The position numbers and the translations under genes were made by a program. Below are positions 36,238 through 50,093 of a stretch of 64,000 nt of DNA, piece after piece. Positions within the stretch are counted from its first letter, which is position 1, and each line of letters starts with the position of its first letter. Under the pieces are notes generated by a model. That model had not been told where the DNA came from and searched no databases. It saw only the letters and a program-made list of their open reading frames with translations. The DNA comes from Edolisoma coerulescens. Taxonomy: Eukaryota > Chordata > Aves > Passeriformes > Campephagidae. Location: positions 1,308,399 to 1,372,398 of the forward strand of contig VWZW01001167.1 in assembly GCA_013397115.1 (NCBI GenBank), written 5' to 3'.

Positions 36238-39200
36238 TGAATAACTGCTAATATGAAAAGTGAAAGAAGCTAGCTAGCAAAATTGTAAAACTGGTGCTGG
36301 CATAAAAGCAGGTAAAGCATGTGCCTTACCAAAACATATAGCCCTTCACATAACAGTGCTGTGTCTGTTTCCTATTCATGTGCTTTCAATGACAGCAGTT
36401 GAACACTTTTAAGACTGGGATATGTCAGACTGCAATGTTGAGAACTTGTTTTCCTTTTTATACAAAACTCCACATGCATTTTGCTTCAGAGGACTGTAAT
36501 TTTGTTTTGCAATCAAATTATCCTGGCTATTTAATCTTAGGACTGAAGTACATTCTATGAAAAAAGAAATTTAAAAAACCAATTCAGAGAATTGTATCAG
36601 TAAGCATTGAATTATTAGATTATCTTGTCTATATGATTCTTTTTAAAACCATCTCTTTTTTCCAAATAAGCTAAACACAATTTATTCCATGTTTATAAAC
36701 TCAATGGACCTGGAGGTCCTTGAGATTTGCCTCCCATTCTGGGAACTAAAAAAGAAAATGAACATCATATTGAATTTCCTCCAATATTTGTTCAAATGCT
36801 TAAGCAAATTTGCTTGAGTGTCTTTTCAATCTCTTGATGTCTTCTATTAACAACGTCATTTTAATCTTTACTGATACTCTCTTTTGTTAGTATTAGGTAG
36901 CATTACAGGATCACTGAGATAATTTAAATCCAGTCACAGAAGTTTGATCATTTGCTCCATAGTTTACTCCCAGAGGCCCTCGTGCCACAGGCCAGACAAG
37001 CCCCAGAGCAGGGGATATGGCAACACCTGAGCTCTTGCCAGCTTTTCTCTGGATGTGCTGCGTAAAATTTTCTGCTACATATTCCACATTGTCTTACATA
37101 ATGTCTATTAGCATTTCACTTATAAACATGCAGCCCATCCCCTCCTAGCAGGGCATGGAACAGCTGCACAGGCTCTGTAGGGAGCCCGAGCTTTGATGTG
37201 CCCTTCACAGCAATGTTCACAGGGAGCACAGATCACAGGTAATAGAGGCAGCCCTACATGCCTATACTCACCACCTGGTCCATATGCACCTGGACCATGG
37301 CTAAAGTGTCCTGAGGGTAAAAAAGTGATAAAATAGACAATGCTTTCTGAATTCATATTCTGCATGTTTGTGTAACATAGAAAGTGAACTGTGGAAATAT
37401 TTTTCTTCCTTTACAAAATCATGAGCTTCTTTAGTCTTAACTAAGACAACCTGCAAGACTAAAGAAAAAAACCCCAAACTTCTTTTGACTGAACGAAATG
37501 TGTGATTGAACAGCATGTGCGTATGTTCTTGAAGATTATTTCCCAAAGAATTCAAGTTTTCAGGAACAAAAGATTAAATATAGGACAAGAAGAAGTCAGT
37601 GTTTTGCACGTGCATTTGTGTTCTGTAATCTCTAGTTTGGGTTAAGAGTTATATTCCATACAAGAAAAAAAAATTCTGAATTTTCTGAGTAGTGTTTTTG
37701 CATGGGAATATGATTAAAAGCTTATTTCCCACTTCAAGCCATATGGTGAGTGGTGATTCGCATTTGAAAATAATTCCTGCTTTAACTGCCTCTGGTAGCT
37801 CTTGGGAATAAAAACTGAAACAAGAAAAGTAAGCAAAAGAGTATTCCCAAACTGACTGCTGGAGCTAGATAAAACTCATACCTGAAATTATGCATTTCAT
37901 TTATTTAGCATTCTTTCCTACATACACATTTCCAGAAGACTTCTTGGTCACTCAAGCATTTTCTGATCACTTCAGCCGACCCTTGGGTTCAGGAGCAGCC
38001 AAAACCCATCAAGCTTTTGGTGGCTGCTCTGTCTGGGCTGCAGCCAGGAGCCGTGTTATGAGTTTCTGCAGAACTTCAGAGGCATCTGTGCCTGCAGATG
38101 AAGCCTGTCAGGGAGGTGCCCTGGGCTTGATTCCCACTGCCCACCCCAAGGTCCGTCCGGGGTACGGCCTGCAGGGGCATGCACGGAGTGTATCGGTGTC
38201 TGTCATCTGCTGAGAGCCTTGGGACGTGGCTCCAGGGGTGTGCACAGCCCGTGAGCCTGGCTTAGAGGGAATTCCTGCCACAAGAGAGAGCACAGCCGTA
38301 CCCAAGGGGATCATTCCTGCTCCAAGCAGCATCTGATCAAAAGTACTGATCATCTGCCAGGCACAGCCAAGTGCCACTGAGGTCGGCCCAGCTCTGCATG
38401 AAGCAAGGAGTCAGTTCAGAATGATTAAATCACAGAGCTGGAAGTGAAATAAGGGTAAGACTCAACAAGTGAGCCTGAGTGCTAGGAACTAAAAGGAAAG
38501 AAGAACATAGTGCTTAAATCCAACAGAGAAACTAAAAAACCATGGAAGCAGATCCAGCTGCTGTTGAACTTAGCTGTGAGTTGCTTTGCACTTTATGAAA
38601 CATAAAACTGGGAGAACACTCTCTGTTATGTACCCAGGTGTGCCTTGTAATCTCATCAAATCAGGGGAAACATCAACACCAAATCTTGATTGCACAAGAT
38701 TTCAAACTGGGGAGTTCCCAGAGGGAGGAAGAATAGTATAGGGGAATGATTTTAAAATCATCCTTTCCCAGTTAATTGTTCCCTTCACCCCATGCCTGCC
38801 AGATGATGTAACAGGCAAGCCAAATAACAATTGCTCCCTTGTTTTCAGTGCAATTTTCTGAGCTATTTCACAGATCAGTACATGTATCACAGAAACATAA
38901 ACCTTGAAGATTTTTCACTAGGTCAGGACCACGCACAATTTGTCACCTCTCATCTCCCTTTCACTCTCTCCTGGCATTACCAGGCTCCTGATAAGAGCTT
39001 GTCTAACCTGTCTTCATGCCAAAAGCTTTCAGTAGTCTCGCCAGTGGACAACTTCTAGCTCTCCCTCTGGCAGGTGAAAATAGGGCAAAATGAAACTTCA
39101 TTAGTTCATAAGGAAATGGTTCCTGACTTCATACTTCTTATGCTTTGTGAGTACACAACAACTTTTGGAGACTGAATAAGGTTTTTCATTTTTGAATATA

Positions 39201-40471
39201 CTATAGACTATCATTTTCACATCTGCTTTCGCCATGCAGATAAAGTTCTAGTGTATTAGAAATAGCTCAAGCAAATAAACAGTTATGAAATCCCTTAATT
39301 TTATGAAGATTATATTGTTGAGCTGTTACAAAAACCCTAGTCCCTTTCTGCCAAAAAGCCAGCTGTAAAATCTCAATTCTCAAATATACAATTCTGAATT
39401 TTTAATTTTACAGAACATTATCTTATCCAAGAAACTAAATACATTATTGATAGTATTGCACAAGATCTAAAGAATTAGCCACCTAAAAGAAAATTAGACT
39501 ATAACATTTACTTTTAATGTGTTTTAGAAAAATGCTTATGCGAAAGTTCATGTAATTTAAATTACCATCCTGTTTCTTTCTGCCTATTCTTAAAAAAACT
39601 CAACAATTTATCACAGAAATTAAAATGGTGCACTGAGATTGTATACATTTCTAATCATGATGCTACAGAAAAAAGGCAAATATCTTTGTCTTAAATAAAT
39701 GTACATGACTGGTCTCACAGTGAACACATTTTTATGAGCAGGTGAGTACATACAGAAAACCAGATGAAAGGCAAGATAACCCCGATATAGAAAACGGAGA
39801 TTCACTGGCAGGCAGTGCTTGCCTTAATTGTGACAGTATTTTGCTGTAAGCTATTGAAATCTCTTCTCAGTTAGATGGATTCTCTAGACTGCTGAGTCTG
39901 CCAGACCAGAACAGAGTCCGCCTGGGTACTTGAGCAGGATGAGACAAAGGCATCTCACCTGGGTGCAGGAGCATTTGAAGTACTTGAGAGAGGAAGAGAA
40001 AGCACAGTGAAGGTACACTTCTCCTTTTCCCAGCTTCTTTATAGTAGGAAGATTTCTCATATTCAGAAGAAAAATTGTATTTTGAATAATGCAAATCAGA
40101 TTGACCTGAGGAAACACAATCCCACTTACTACTTGTGCAGGGACGCTTTAAAGTGATTCCACAACAAACAACTTTCTTTGCAAATAATGCATTTTATTCT
40201 CCAGCATTGAAGTCTCTTAGCTATGCTGCATTCACCCTAGGACAAGGCCATCTCCCACATGTATAAAAGCAAAAATTGTGATATGAATAGACATCCATTC
40301 GGTTTTGGAGAAGTTCCTGAGAAAGAAGGTCAGCTAGACTTGCCACTGTATCTTTCAAGGTTAAATGGTGAGACCTTAACATAAGAGTTTATCTCATCCT
40401 ACACTGGTACAAGATGGAGTCAAGCCCTGAAGCCCTGCTGCAGGCGACACTTTTACACCAGCAGGGCTTAC
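36238..40471. other. Non-coding sequence with a moderately CpG-rich patch
   Basis: No gene or mobile element recognised. From about 37970 to 38400 the base composition shifts to GC-rich with 11 CpG counted by eye. That is well above the surrounding sequence but far weaker than the island at 7 kb. It may be a decayed GC-rich repeat or a regulatory patch. The rest is AT-rich. Confidence 0.5.
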
Positions 40472-40676
40472 CAGCTGTTTTCCAGAGAAGGCATGGATGT
40501 ACTGACAGTGGAATTGACGTTTGCAGATGATGATCTCATTTAAGGCGTTTTTCCAGACCTCTTGAAAATACTCCATCAACCTCAAGCATCCCACAGGGCA
40601 CAGGTGAAAAATATCCAGTCTGGAGCTCTCATTCCTGGTACTGGAGTGTCGTATGCTTCCCAGAAGACGGAACAAA
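40472..40676 (-). other. Possible protein-coding or RNA exon, unidentified
   Basis: On the minus strand a polypyrimidine tract (complement of 40685-40700, T-rich with GG interruptions) is followed by an AG at 40678-40677 and, 205 bp later, by a donor-like CTG/GTAAGC (GT at 40471-40470). Between them one frame is open for 68 codons. Its translation has a balanced composition with segments such as NESSRLDIFHLCPVGCLRLM and YFQEVWKNALNEI. A stop codon lies three codons before the acceptor, in line with a real splice boundary. I do not recognise the protein. An open frame of this length is not rare by chance, and no neighbouring exon was identified, so this is only a candidate. Confidence 0.2.
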
Positions 40677-43198
40677 CTCAGTGTTTACAAGAAAAAAAAC
40701 CAAAAAACCAAACAACAGAGGAAAGCTGAGGAAAGCCTCTTTGTGTCTCTAGTGCTCATTCTCTTTTGTATCCTTCCTGTTGGAGGCACACAGGTTGGAT
40801 GGTGGGGCCAAACCAGCAGCTGAAAAATATGTATTTTAACTACCTCTACATACAGAGATACAGTGGTATAGTGCTGCTAGGTGGTGGGGTGGAGAGGAGT
40901 TAAGTCAAATCCCGTGCTAATGCAAGAAGAGGAAGACAACCAAAACAGAGAAAAAGGAATCACAGCTGGAGGAAAAAGAAAACAGCAGCAATCAAATGTT
41001 GACGTTCCAGGAGCTGATCAGGGTCCGCTCCAACTTTGTGGAGACGCTGAAATAAGGGTTTTTTTCTGATTGATTTGACCAACTTGAATGCCTCCCATAA
41101 TTATGTTCATGAATGCCCAGTGAAGTCACAGTATTTATTTACAGAAGCCTGATAGTTTCTCCAGCAATTGTAGTCATGGTAGTTTTGATTCCTGCCTGTA
41201 CAATCATCCCATACACTCCCATTTTGTGACCCACAGGTGAACACTGCCTAGCAGAGGTTACAGAATCCTTCTGTAACTCTCAGCTAATCAAAATTAAATA
41301 TATATATTTTATATTTTTTCCCCTACATTTCTAGTTTCTTTTGGCTTGTCCTGCCAACCTGCAACTCAGCAGCACCAGAATACAGAGCTCTTTATCACAT
41401 CCTTTAATTCTCACTAGCCAGTGAATGCCCCAGTACCAGCTGCCATTTATCAAAAACTTTGTGCAATAAAATCAGGTTGGGCTTTTATCACCTCAAACAT
41501 GTCACAGCCAACAAGTTGTAAAACCACTTTCAACACACTCACATGAATGTCTGCTCTTAGAATGGATGGGCACTCCCTGGAAAGGAATTCCAATTCCATG
41601 TGTATATAATAACTAGTAAAGAAAATAGACAATATTCATAAAATGTTCCTGGTGAGTACAAATAGCAGTAGGGATATAAGATATTAGCACATGCATCTGC
41701 TATTCGCATGACTTATTAGGAAAACTGAAATAAATTATTATACATATCGACTAATTGCTAACATTTTTCTCGAGTTTTATTTTGAATTCTTATTTATTGG
41801 CTCCATGGTTTCATGTGAAGCCTTCCCCAGAGGCAAGCACATTCATTTAATAGTAGGCAGTTAAACATTTCAAACAGCTTCAGAGACAGTCCATAACAAC
41901 AAAAGGGATATACTTAATCTGGATACGCATATTTCATAAATTTCTCCCGGGCAGTGTATTCCCACTGCAGTGTTTTGCCAGCTTAAATGCCAGCACAGCT
42001 GTCTTTATCTTTCCCCCTGGGTACTAGTGTTCCTCCTAATGCTTCATGAGGGAAATCAAAAGGGGAAGTTTGGTGCAAATCATTTTAGTTTTTAAAAGAC
42101 AAGAGAAGTCACACTCAGGACTGGCACTCTATCAAAGGAGCTTTTCACTTATTTGTGGGTCATTTGTGGAAGAGACCTTATTTCTCAGACTTCTGAAACA
42201 ACTCTTTAGGTCTGTTGGCACCAATAAAGCTAAGTCGCACACATACAGGTTGAAAAACAATTCTTTTGTGCCATTACAGCAATTCTGGAAATGTTTTGTG
42301 TTATACTACAGATATTTACCTGCTGTCACCAGACAGCTTTTTCATACAAATTCTGCCCTTAAGCATTCTGGGGATGCCTTCTACCAGTGCTGTACCAGGT
42401 GGTTTTTATTGTTATCATTCAGCTCACAGGCTGTCTTTTGGAATAGCTCAGCCTACCACAGCTTCTTGCCATTACCACAGTATCTTTATATTCCAAATAA
42501 ATACTGAAATCTTCAGCTGTTTTAACAACTTCAGAAACTGAGCAGAGATCTGCTGGGTAACTGAAGCAGTGCAAGATTCCACTGGTTAAAGACCTGTCCC
42601 TCAGCTGTTTGTTTATATGGAGCCTTTCTTCTCTGTCTTGCAGGCAATAAACGCATGATGCTCCAGGTATTGTTTCATCCCATTGCAGTGACTCCATGGC
42701 TGACTGGCCTCCAGGCTGATCCACCCCATGGATCAGGAACAAGGATACTCAGTCTCAGTGAACACAGGATTTTGTGGCTTTTACCAATGCTTGTAACTCT
42801 TTAACGAATGCACAGAACCTATTCTGGCAGATAATTTTGCCCCAGATGTTTTAAGATTAAGAGACCTTCTTTAGTGCTGATGATTTTGTGCCGTGCATGC
42901 AGGTAGCCTGTGAACTTCAGGAGGAGATGGAGGATTGCAGATTGCACCTGAGGAGATCTCTGTCAGCTACTGACCTCCTGTATGACATCTGAATTTCCAC
43001 TACTGCTATTTCAGGCTCTTGTCTGGACTGGAGATAAGATCAATCAAAATTGTTCCAGCCCAATTGTTCCAACTGGAAGACATTGTCACATCAAGGAACT
43101 ATCTTGATGGGAACATCAGCTTTCTGCCTAGCTTGCATCTGCAATGCAGCCACAACAGCCAGTACAGAAGAGAGATGGTGTAGTGACAACATTTCCAC
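40677..43198. other. Non-coding sequence
   Basis: No recognised gene. It contains the longest open frame of the window, 153 codons at 42046-42507 (+), which is rich in Phe, Ser, Leu and Gln and shows no domain, signal peptide or coding-like periodicity that I can see. A good acceptor-like tract (TTTCTTCTCTGTCTTGCAG, 42625-42643) is present, but no exon could be defined behind it. Confidence 0.5.
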
Positions 43199-43590
43199 AG
43201 CATCACAGAATATCCTGAGTTGGAAGGGGCTCACAAAGATCGTCGAGTCCAACTCCGGGCCCTGCACAGCACCATCCCCAAGAGTCACACCATGTGCCTG
43301 AAAGCATTGTCCAAACACTTCATGAACTCTGTCAGGCTGGTGCTGTGACCACTTCCCTGGGGAGCCTGTTCCAGTGACCAACTACCCCTGGAGTGAAAAG
43401 CTTTTTTCTGGTATCTAACCTAAACCTCCTTTGTCACAACTTCAGGCCATTCCCTTGGGTCCTGTCACTGGTCACCACAGAGAAGAGATCAGTGTCTGCC
43501 CCTCCTCTTCCCCTTGTGAGGAACTCGTAGACTGCAGTGAAGTCTCCTCTTCTCCAGGCTGAACAGACCAAGCGACCTCTTTCCAGGAAC
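43199..43590 (-). mobile_element. CR1 LINE 3' fragment
   Basis: The plus strand starts with AGCATCACAGAATATCCTGA (decayed 3' terminal repeat) and GTTGGAAGGGGCTCACAAAG. It continues over almost 400 bp of recognisable CR1 in reverse orientation, including GGTGCTGTGACCACTTCCCT, GGGAGCCTGTTCCAGTGACC and TCTTCTCCAGGCTGAACAGA. The minus-strand frame encodes the region normally preceding the carboxy-terminus of the reverse transcriptase, now interrupted. Its wording (for example around GTCCTGTCACTGGTCACCAC) differs from the copies at 29.2 and 60.0 kb, so it belongs to another CR1 subfamily. Confidence 0.92.
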
Positions 43591-46500
43591 TACTGACTGT
43601 CTAAAGAATGGATTGTAGAGATCAGAGTAATTTTAACTGTGAGGACTGTCTAAAAATTGACTGTCACTACAACTCTGTAGCACACCAAGAGTGCTACCAT
43701 TATTGCTAAGGCATTCCTGACACACAAAAGAGCTCATTTTGGAGACCATGTTATTATGCCTGGACTTGTAAATTATTGTGCAACAATGGAACTGTGTAAG
43801 GAAACTAATATATAGCTAGCTCACAGCTAATCACAAAGGCCTTTGGAAACTGTGTTTTACACATCTCCTAAAGCCCACCTCAAGTAAAAGACTATAGACT
43901 GAGGCTTTTTTTTTTAGTCAAGAAATAATAAAGTAAAATGAATTGATGCATTTTCAGGATACATGAGGTTGTTCTTAATACTTTATAGGATGACAATATC
44001 ATATTTATTAATATTTAGTGTTCTAAACTGCAAAGGTTGAATGTGATGGAGCATTTCCCAAGGGGAAAGGGGGAGCAGCACTAACAGAGGCGCTGACCTT
44101 TCATACCTGCATCCACTGTAACCTTTTCACATAACACAGGTGCTGACAAGACACAGCAGCAGGTTATGAGATGGGGGACGGAGGCAATCCAGCTGCATCC
44201 TCTTGGCGTTGCCTGTGCTATACAGGAGCCTGGCAGCCCTGGCAGGAACGCATGGAGAGCTCCAGCCTTCCCCAGGAAAGAGGAGGCCTGTATGGTGAAT
44301 ATCTCTTATTTTTTTTCTCATTTCTGTGGTGACTGGATTGAGTTTTCACTAAGCTACTGCGAAGATTTGAGCCAGCTTCGCTCACACGCCTCCTTCTTTT
44401 CTGCCAGGGACTAGACCTGCTTCATTTCTTCTACACCTGGAGGTAAATCAAGGTGAAATTCATTAATGCTATGTAAGAGCAAATCTAAGCAGAGCATATC
44501 CTTACTCACTCTCTTCTTTTTAATTACACCTGGGTATCAGTGACACTTCACAGAACTGGCACTTTAAAGTACAGTATTACTCCTTTTTTTTGATGGTTTT
44601 GTTGATGTGCCAGTGCTTCATCAGGAAGAATGACTAGAGATCAGAGAAGTATGAGTCTGGTCTACAGATCCCATACGTTCTCTGAAATACTGCTTTTGGA
44701 GAGAGGAAACCAAACGTATGAGGAATTCATAGCTTTCTCTCTTTGGAGTTTGGTCTGCCACAAACAATAGTCAGTCAACTGTCAGATAATCAGAAGTTAA
44801 AGAAATCTGGATACGTCATTATGGGCAGGAAACTGCAAAATACGGATCATAATGCAAAAATATCCTTTTTTAAATAACTGAATTAACAACTCCCTTCTTT
44901 ATTCTTAGCAGCACCAAGTCAGTACCTCTGCCTCCTGATCTTGGGGGCTACACAGTTTCACCTAAAGTCTTAACAGTCAACTGCATGTTTTATTAATGAT
45001 CTTCACCACGAAGCACGGCAATGAGCAAGGTACCAGTAGTTCATATGACAAAGCACATCATAGCAGGACAAAGAGGAATGAGTGGAAATGGATGTTGCCA
45101 TAATCCACCATGGAGAACAGGACGGAGGAAGGATTCTTGTAGTATGTAACCATCCTCTAGGACACGTTAGTTAGAAATTTGTTTTCCCTGGTGAAAGATC
45201 TCAAAGCCAGATTACATTTCCCAGAGAACATTTCTGAGAGCCTGTCCTATGGGGGAGGGATTAGCTCCACAGTTGACAGCACCAAAATATTTTGGTTTTC
45301 AGCTCCTTGTCAACCGATCAAATATCTCAGCAGGTGTAAGCCCCTGGGTTGCAGACAACGATTGTTCCATCATTCCTTTTCCATATATTTTTCAGTTCCA
45401 ACCAAAAAAACCCTGTCCCAAATCTAGAAACCAACATAATAACTACAGAGGTAATATATATATATTAATCTGTCTGCTGACTGCTGGCACAGGGCCTGAG
45501 TGACTAATTAAAATCAATTACTCAGATGTGGCTGCAAGTTTTTGTTAATTACACTTACTCTTAATCCCGACAGCAATAAGTTTATTTATAGCACAATGTA
45601 GTATTACCTTCTTGAATTTCTGTTAAATTACAGTCTACTATGAGTTCGTACAATTTTAGTATTAAATATTCAGTTTCAATTTTTAGAGAAGTCCAGTTTT
45701 CTCCTTGATAAATAGTCCTCTACAACAGAACAAATAAAAAAAATTGACTGTTCATCCAAACACATTGCAGTCAACATGTATGTGTGGTAAACCAACACAG
45801 AAAATTTCAGTTATGCTCCCACAAACAATTTTAAAGTTACAAAGGTGTGTTTTTATGGTTTCGGTTTTACCTCTGTGCATTGAACTCTATGTGTCTTTTC
45901 TTACAGAAAAAGATTGCATGAGTATAATTATCCTTTTTTTTTTGGTGCGATAGAAACGTGCGGGAGGAAGAAAATGGAACAGTAACTGCAAAATAAAGTA
46001 TTATTTGAGAACAATGGCCATGTACATTTGAAATCTGGTCAGACAATAATTGAAAAAAAAAAGAAAAGGACAGCTTTTATCATGAAGGGTCTTAATATAG
46101 AACATTAATTTCAGAGGAATTCTGCCACAATCTTTCAATCTCAGTAGGGGGTATACAGCACTTCTGGGATTCTTCTCTTCTCCTTAAGCATCACTTCTGA
46201 ATAGAAGGGTATTACTCTGGAGTGCCATGCCATGAGCTATTCAGAATGACGATTGTTTAGGAAAAGTCCACAAGAATACTTCAGCAAACTGCTCGGTAAC
46301 TGCAGATGAAATCATATAGAGAACAAGTGAAATAAAGTTGTAGTCTTGAGAACATCTGAATAAATATCAAGGTCAAGCACTTGTGAAATTCTGGCTGACT
46401 CAGAGCACTGATTTTTTTGTCTACCAGAGGCACATAAACCTGTAAGGCTGTGAATTTTTTAACAACTTGGTTTAAGAGAGGTCATGTGTCTGGAAGGCAC

Positions 46501-48105
46501 TTCTCTATACATGCCAAACTGCATTTTCTACATCATCAATATAAATTGATTTTATCATTCTTTAGAATATATACAGTATATTACTTATCAATCCAATGGC
46601 ATTTCATTCTTTACCCAAGTGAAATATTGCTCCATGATCGTTTCTTATGCTCTCACTCTATTTCCACAAGTCAACCATAATAAAGCTGTTTAAATCTATC
46701 TTTAAGATTAATCACAATCCTGAAATTTTATGGTGCATACCAGATTGATCCTGGTAAACTTTTAGCTGAGGAAAAAGGAAAATGAAATTACATATTGCTT
46801 TAAAGGTTAAAAATTTTCTTGATGTGTCTGCGTCACATCATAGTTAAACAAAAGCCTTTGATGTGTGAACACATCCAGCTTTCAGAAAGATGATCTCACC
46901 CACCTGGATCGGTCTATTCATGACAACAATAAAAAGTATATCTCTAGAATTTGACTCCAGAAAGGACTTTCATCTGCAGGCTATCTATTATGTGTATGAT
47001 AATGTATGCAAAGTCCTCCACTTATAAAAGAGATGAGATTTCTAGCATTATCAAAACCAGGAAGAATTTTGCATACTCCCATGTATATTTTAGCCCTTTA
47101 TACCCTCTTTACATTTCTTTAAGCAGTCGTTTTGTTTCCCAGTTTTTTCTGAGAAGACCTGCAGCCCTGTTTTATATATCACCTAGAAACTGCAAGCACC
47201 ACTTAACCATCACGACATGTAATACTGGAGATATTTTGTCCTCATCCATTCAAGAACATTTTATTCAAAGCAAATAATGATATTTCTTTAACCACTCACC
47301 CACAACACCTTTATAAAGTTCTGTATTTTCTGAATTTATATTAAAAAATCCTTCACTTCATTACTTTTGATGCCTGAGAGAAGAGATAAGTGCCATTAGA
47401 CATGCTACTATCTCCCTGCCTACAAGACCTCAGCCCAGGATGACCTGTCAGAAAGAGCGTGACCTGTAGGTTAATGGACTGAGCATAAATTGAGATGAAA
47501 ACCCCAAAACATCTACGCTGGAACTAACTCCAATGCAATGGTTTAACAGTTAATTATACTTGTATTTCATCTCTTCTCATTCTCCAGTATCATTGTGCTT
47601 CAATATCCTCCTCTTAATATTGACAACCGATTCTTCAGAAAATGGCAGATAAATCCCATGCTGAGCTGGTTAAGCAGGAGTGCTTAAGGGCAGCTGGCTT
47701 TTAAGAGGTCTGCAACACTTCGTGGTCTGTTTATTAGAGGTATCAGGCATGTGAGTTGTACTCCTCGTCAGTCCAAATGCCTTTATAGACGAAAACCAGA
47801 AAAATCAATCTTTATTTTAACCAGTGTGCAACTAATGATAACTCTAAGGTCCCACGGCAATTTAACTGGGCTATTAGATCATCAGAATATTTCAGTGGGA
47901 AACTAAGAACCTAAATGTTTACTTAGCTCTAGTGCTTATAACCATCTTCTCACTGGTTTTAAGACACCTTTTGCCATCTGGGGTTTCTTCTGCAGATTTA
48001 TTACCAAGAATTATCTCCAGTCACATCGCGGTCCTGAGTGTAGAGTGAAGAACACATTGAGTAGGAGTAGAAATAGAAAACCTGATTAAAAAGGCAGGGA
48101 AAAAA
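43591..48105. other. AT-rich non-coding sequence
   Basis: About 4.5 kb with no gene or mobile element recognised. Open frames remain below 110 codons and lack motifs. A few short homopolymers and a short (AT)n run near 45452-45465 are the only low-complexity items. Confidence 0.5.
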
Positions 48106-48142
48106 CCAACAACAACTGCAACAACAACAACAACGACAACAA
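48106..48142. repeat. (CAA)n microsatellite, interrupted
   Basis: CAACAACAACTGCAACAACA and following units, about 12 triplets with two interruptions. Cysteine-rich readings on the minus strand across it are artefacts of the repeat. Confidence 0.9.
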
Positions 48143-50093
48143 AATACACAAGAAAATTGCAGTCCTTGGTGTTCCATAAACATATAATTTGTTCTGAAAG
48201 AAAACCGCAGCTGTGGAAGGAAAAAAGGATTAAGTTTCAGCTGTGATAGAGCTGAGACAATTACAGACAAGGCCTATCTTGTGAAAGTGGTTAAAAGTCT
48301 GCAAATAAAGATTAGGAAAAAGAAAATTCCTAGTCAGCCTGTGATTATATACTATCAGAGCAATAGATCTGAATCTCAGATTTTAAAAAATGCCTTTAAG
48401 ACTTTAGGCTGAAAGAAGTGGAATTCTGGTATTATTTCTGTGTTTCCACCTGACAGGGATATAGCTAAAGAAGAATTTTTTCTAACTCAGATACAGACAA
48501 AAAATTTAGCCAGAGTTATGGTGTTAAATGTGAGCTACTGCTGCATAGCACAAATTAGCCTCATGGAACCATAGTCAAAACTGATGTAAAATCCACCTTT
48601 GCTGTCCTCCGTTTCTAGACTCTGAGAACTCACTCAAAAATGGGGAAAACATTCCTTTGAAAGCCCCAGGTTCCCTTGGAAACCCAGCTGAAAACCCATT
48701 TCTGCAGAAGTTATAAAAGAAACTTTCCCTTGTCATTCTCCACCAGTGACTCTTAATGGGGAGCAGCTTGAGGAGCTGTAGCTGCTGGAGCACATCCCTC
48801 TCCTCCTGAAGGCAACATCTGCCTAAATGAGAACCCTAAGGCTGCTGGGAGCCCCCCACCCCTTTCCTCTATCTGACAGCAGCCAAATCCCGTGTCTCCA
48901 CAGCTGGGTACTGACAGCTCTGGACAGCTGAATCCCTGCAGAAAGCCTTGGATGTTGGTGCCGCGGGACTCGCCCATCTGCACCATTGTATGTGGGCATG
49001 ACAAATCGGGACGTAGCACTAAGAAAACATTTTCTTCTAACAAAGCTTGAAAACTGCATTTACTCAGACATCCTTAATTAGAGCAGCTGCCAGTAAAATA
49101 AGTGCTTTAGCTAGAAAAATAAAGAGATCTGCTATGCCTTTTGCTCTGCTCAACCCACTTGAATGTGGCCAAAACATAAGACAAAAATATTAATTGAATT
49201 CATGTTTTACAGATTTGGATCTATTCAGCTGTTGAGTACTCTCAAGCCTAAATAACAGCTCTATTAATTATTACCCACAGTCCTCTGCTTAGAGCCACAG
49301 CTGTTTTTCTGTTTCACAGACATTTTTCACAAATTACAAAACTACCTAAATTAATAAAAGTCTAGGCACATATGACTGCAACAGTGGGCAAGAGTTTCAG
49401 CTCATAAGCTGTGTGACTCCCCACACTGCTAATTTAGAGCAACAGAGCTACTTTATCAGTCAGCTTTCATCACTTAATAAAGTTACTCAAATATTGAAAA
49501 ACACAGCCTGGATATCTTTAATGTGGGTGGGGAAGATGTCTGGACTAGCTGCTTCTGTTTCTAGCGTCTTTTGGAAGATGTATCTGTTTCCTAAACTCAA
49601 GTAACACTTCATGGGATCACTATGTATGTGCCCAAAAGGACCAACATCTATCAGGAAAACCAAGCTGTGAGGTTTTCAGAGAGCTTTTATTGGCGGCTGG
49701 GAAGGAAAAGACTTCTTTGTGAAAGTGATGGCTGGTTACATAGAGTTGGAGACAAATGGAAGAGCTAAGCTGATGCTACAACTGTATTCACACAGTTTTA
49801 TTTCTCCAGAGTAGAGGTGATCTGGCACAATCAAAACCATGGACTTGGCTCTTGAGAAATATAAGAGCAGAAATCCAATTTTTGTCTCTGGTTACAGAAG
49901 AAATGAAGCACATGAACAATATGAAGTGCCACGTGTAATTTTTCTGGGAAAATGCCCATAAACCAACAATGTGTTTCAACACATTTATTAAAAGCTGTGT
50001 GCATTTTGCTATGAGGTTTGAAAGGGTGCATATTTGTCTTGATGAACATGAATGCATTCCATTAATATGAAAAATTACTGTAACAAATCAAAA
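48143..50093. other. Non-coding sequence
   Basis: No gene or mobile element recognised. The part near 48750-49000 is richer in GC and allows a 96-codon minus frame without a recognisable domain. Confidence 0.5.

Noticed and set aside
42046..42507. 153-codon plus-strand open frame, the longest in the window
   Set aside because: Rich in Phe, Ser, Leu and Gln, with no domain or signal peptide and no supporting splice or promoter context. A frame of this length is unremarkable in 64 kb read in six frames.
42625..42643. Strong-looking splice acceptor tract TTTCTTCTCTGTCTTGCAG
   Set aside because: No open frame with a downstream donor could be paired with it. Acceptor-like sequences of this quality occur often by chance.
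48001..48270. Cysteine-run minus-strand frame
   Set aside because: The cysteines come from reading the (CAA)n microsatellite in reverse.
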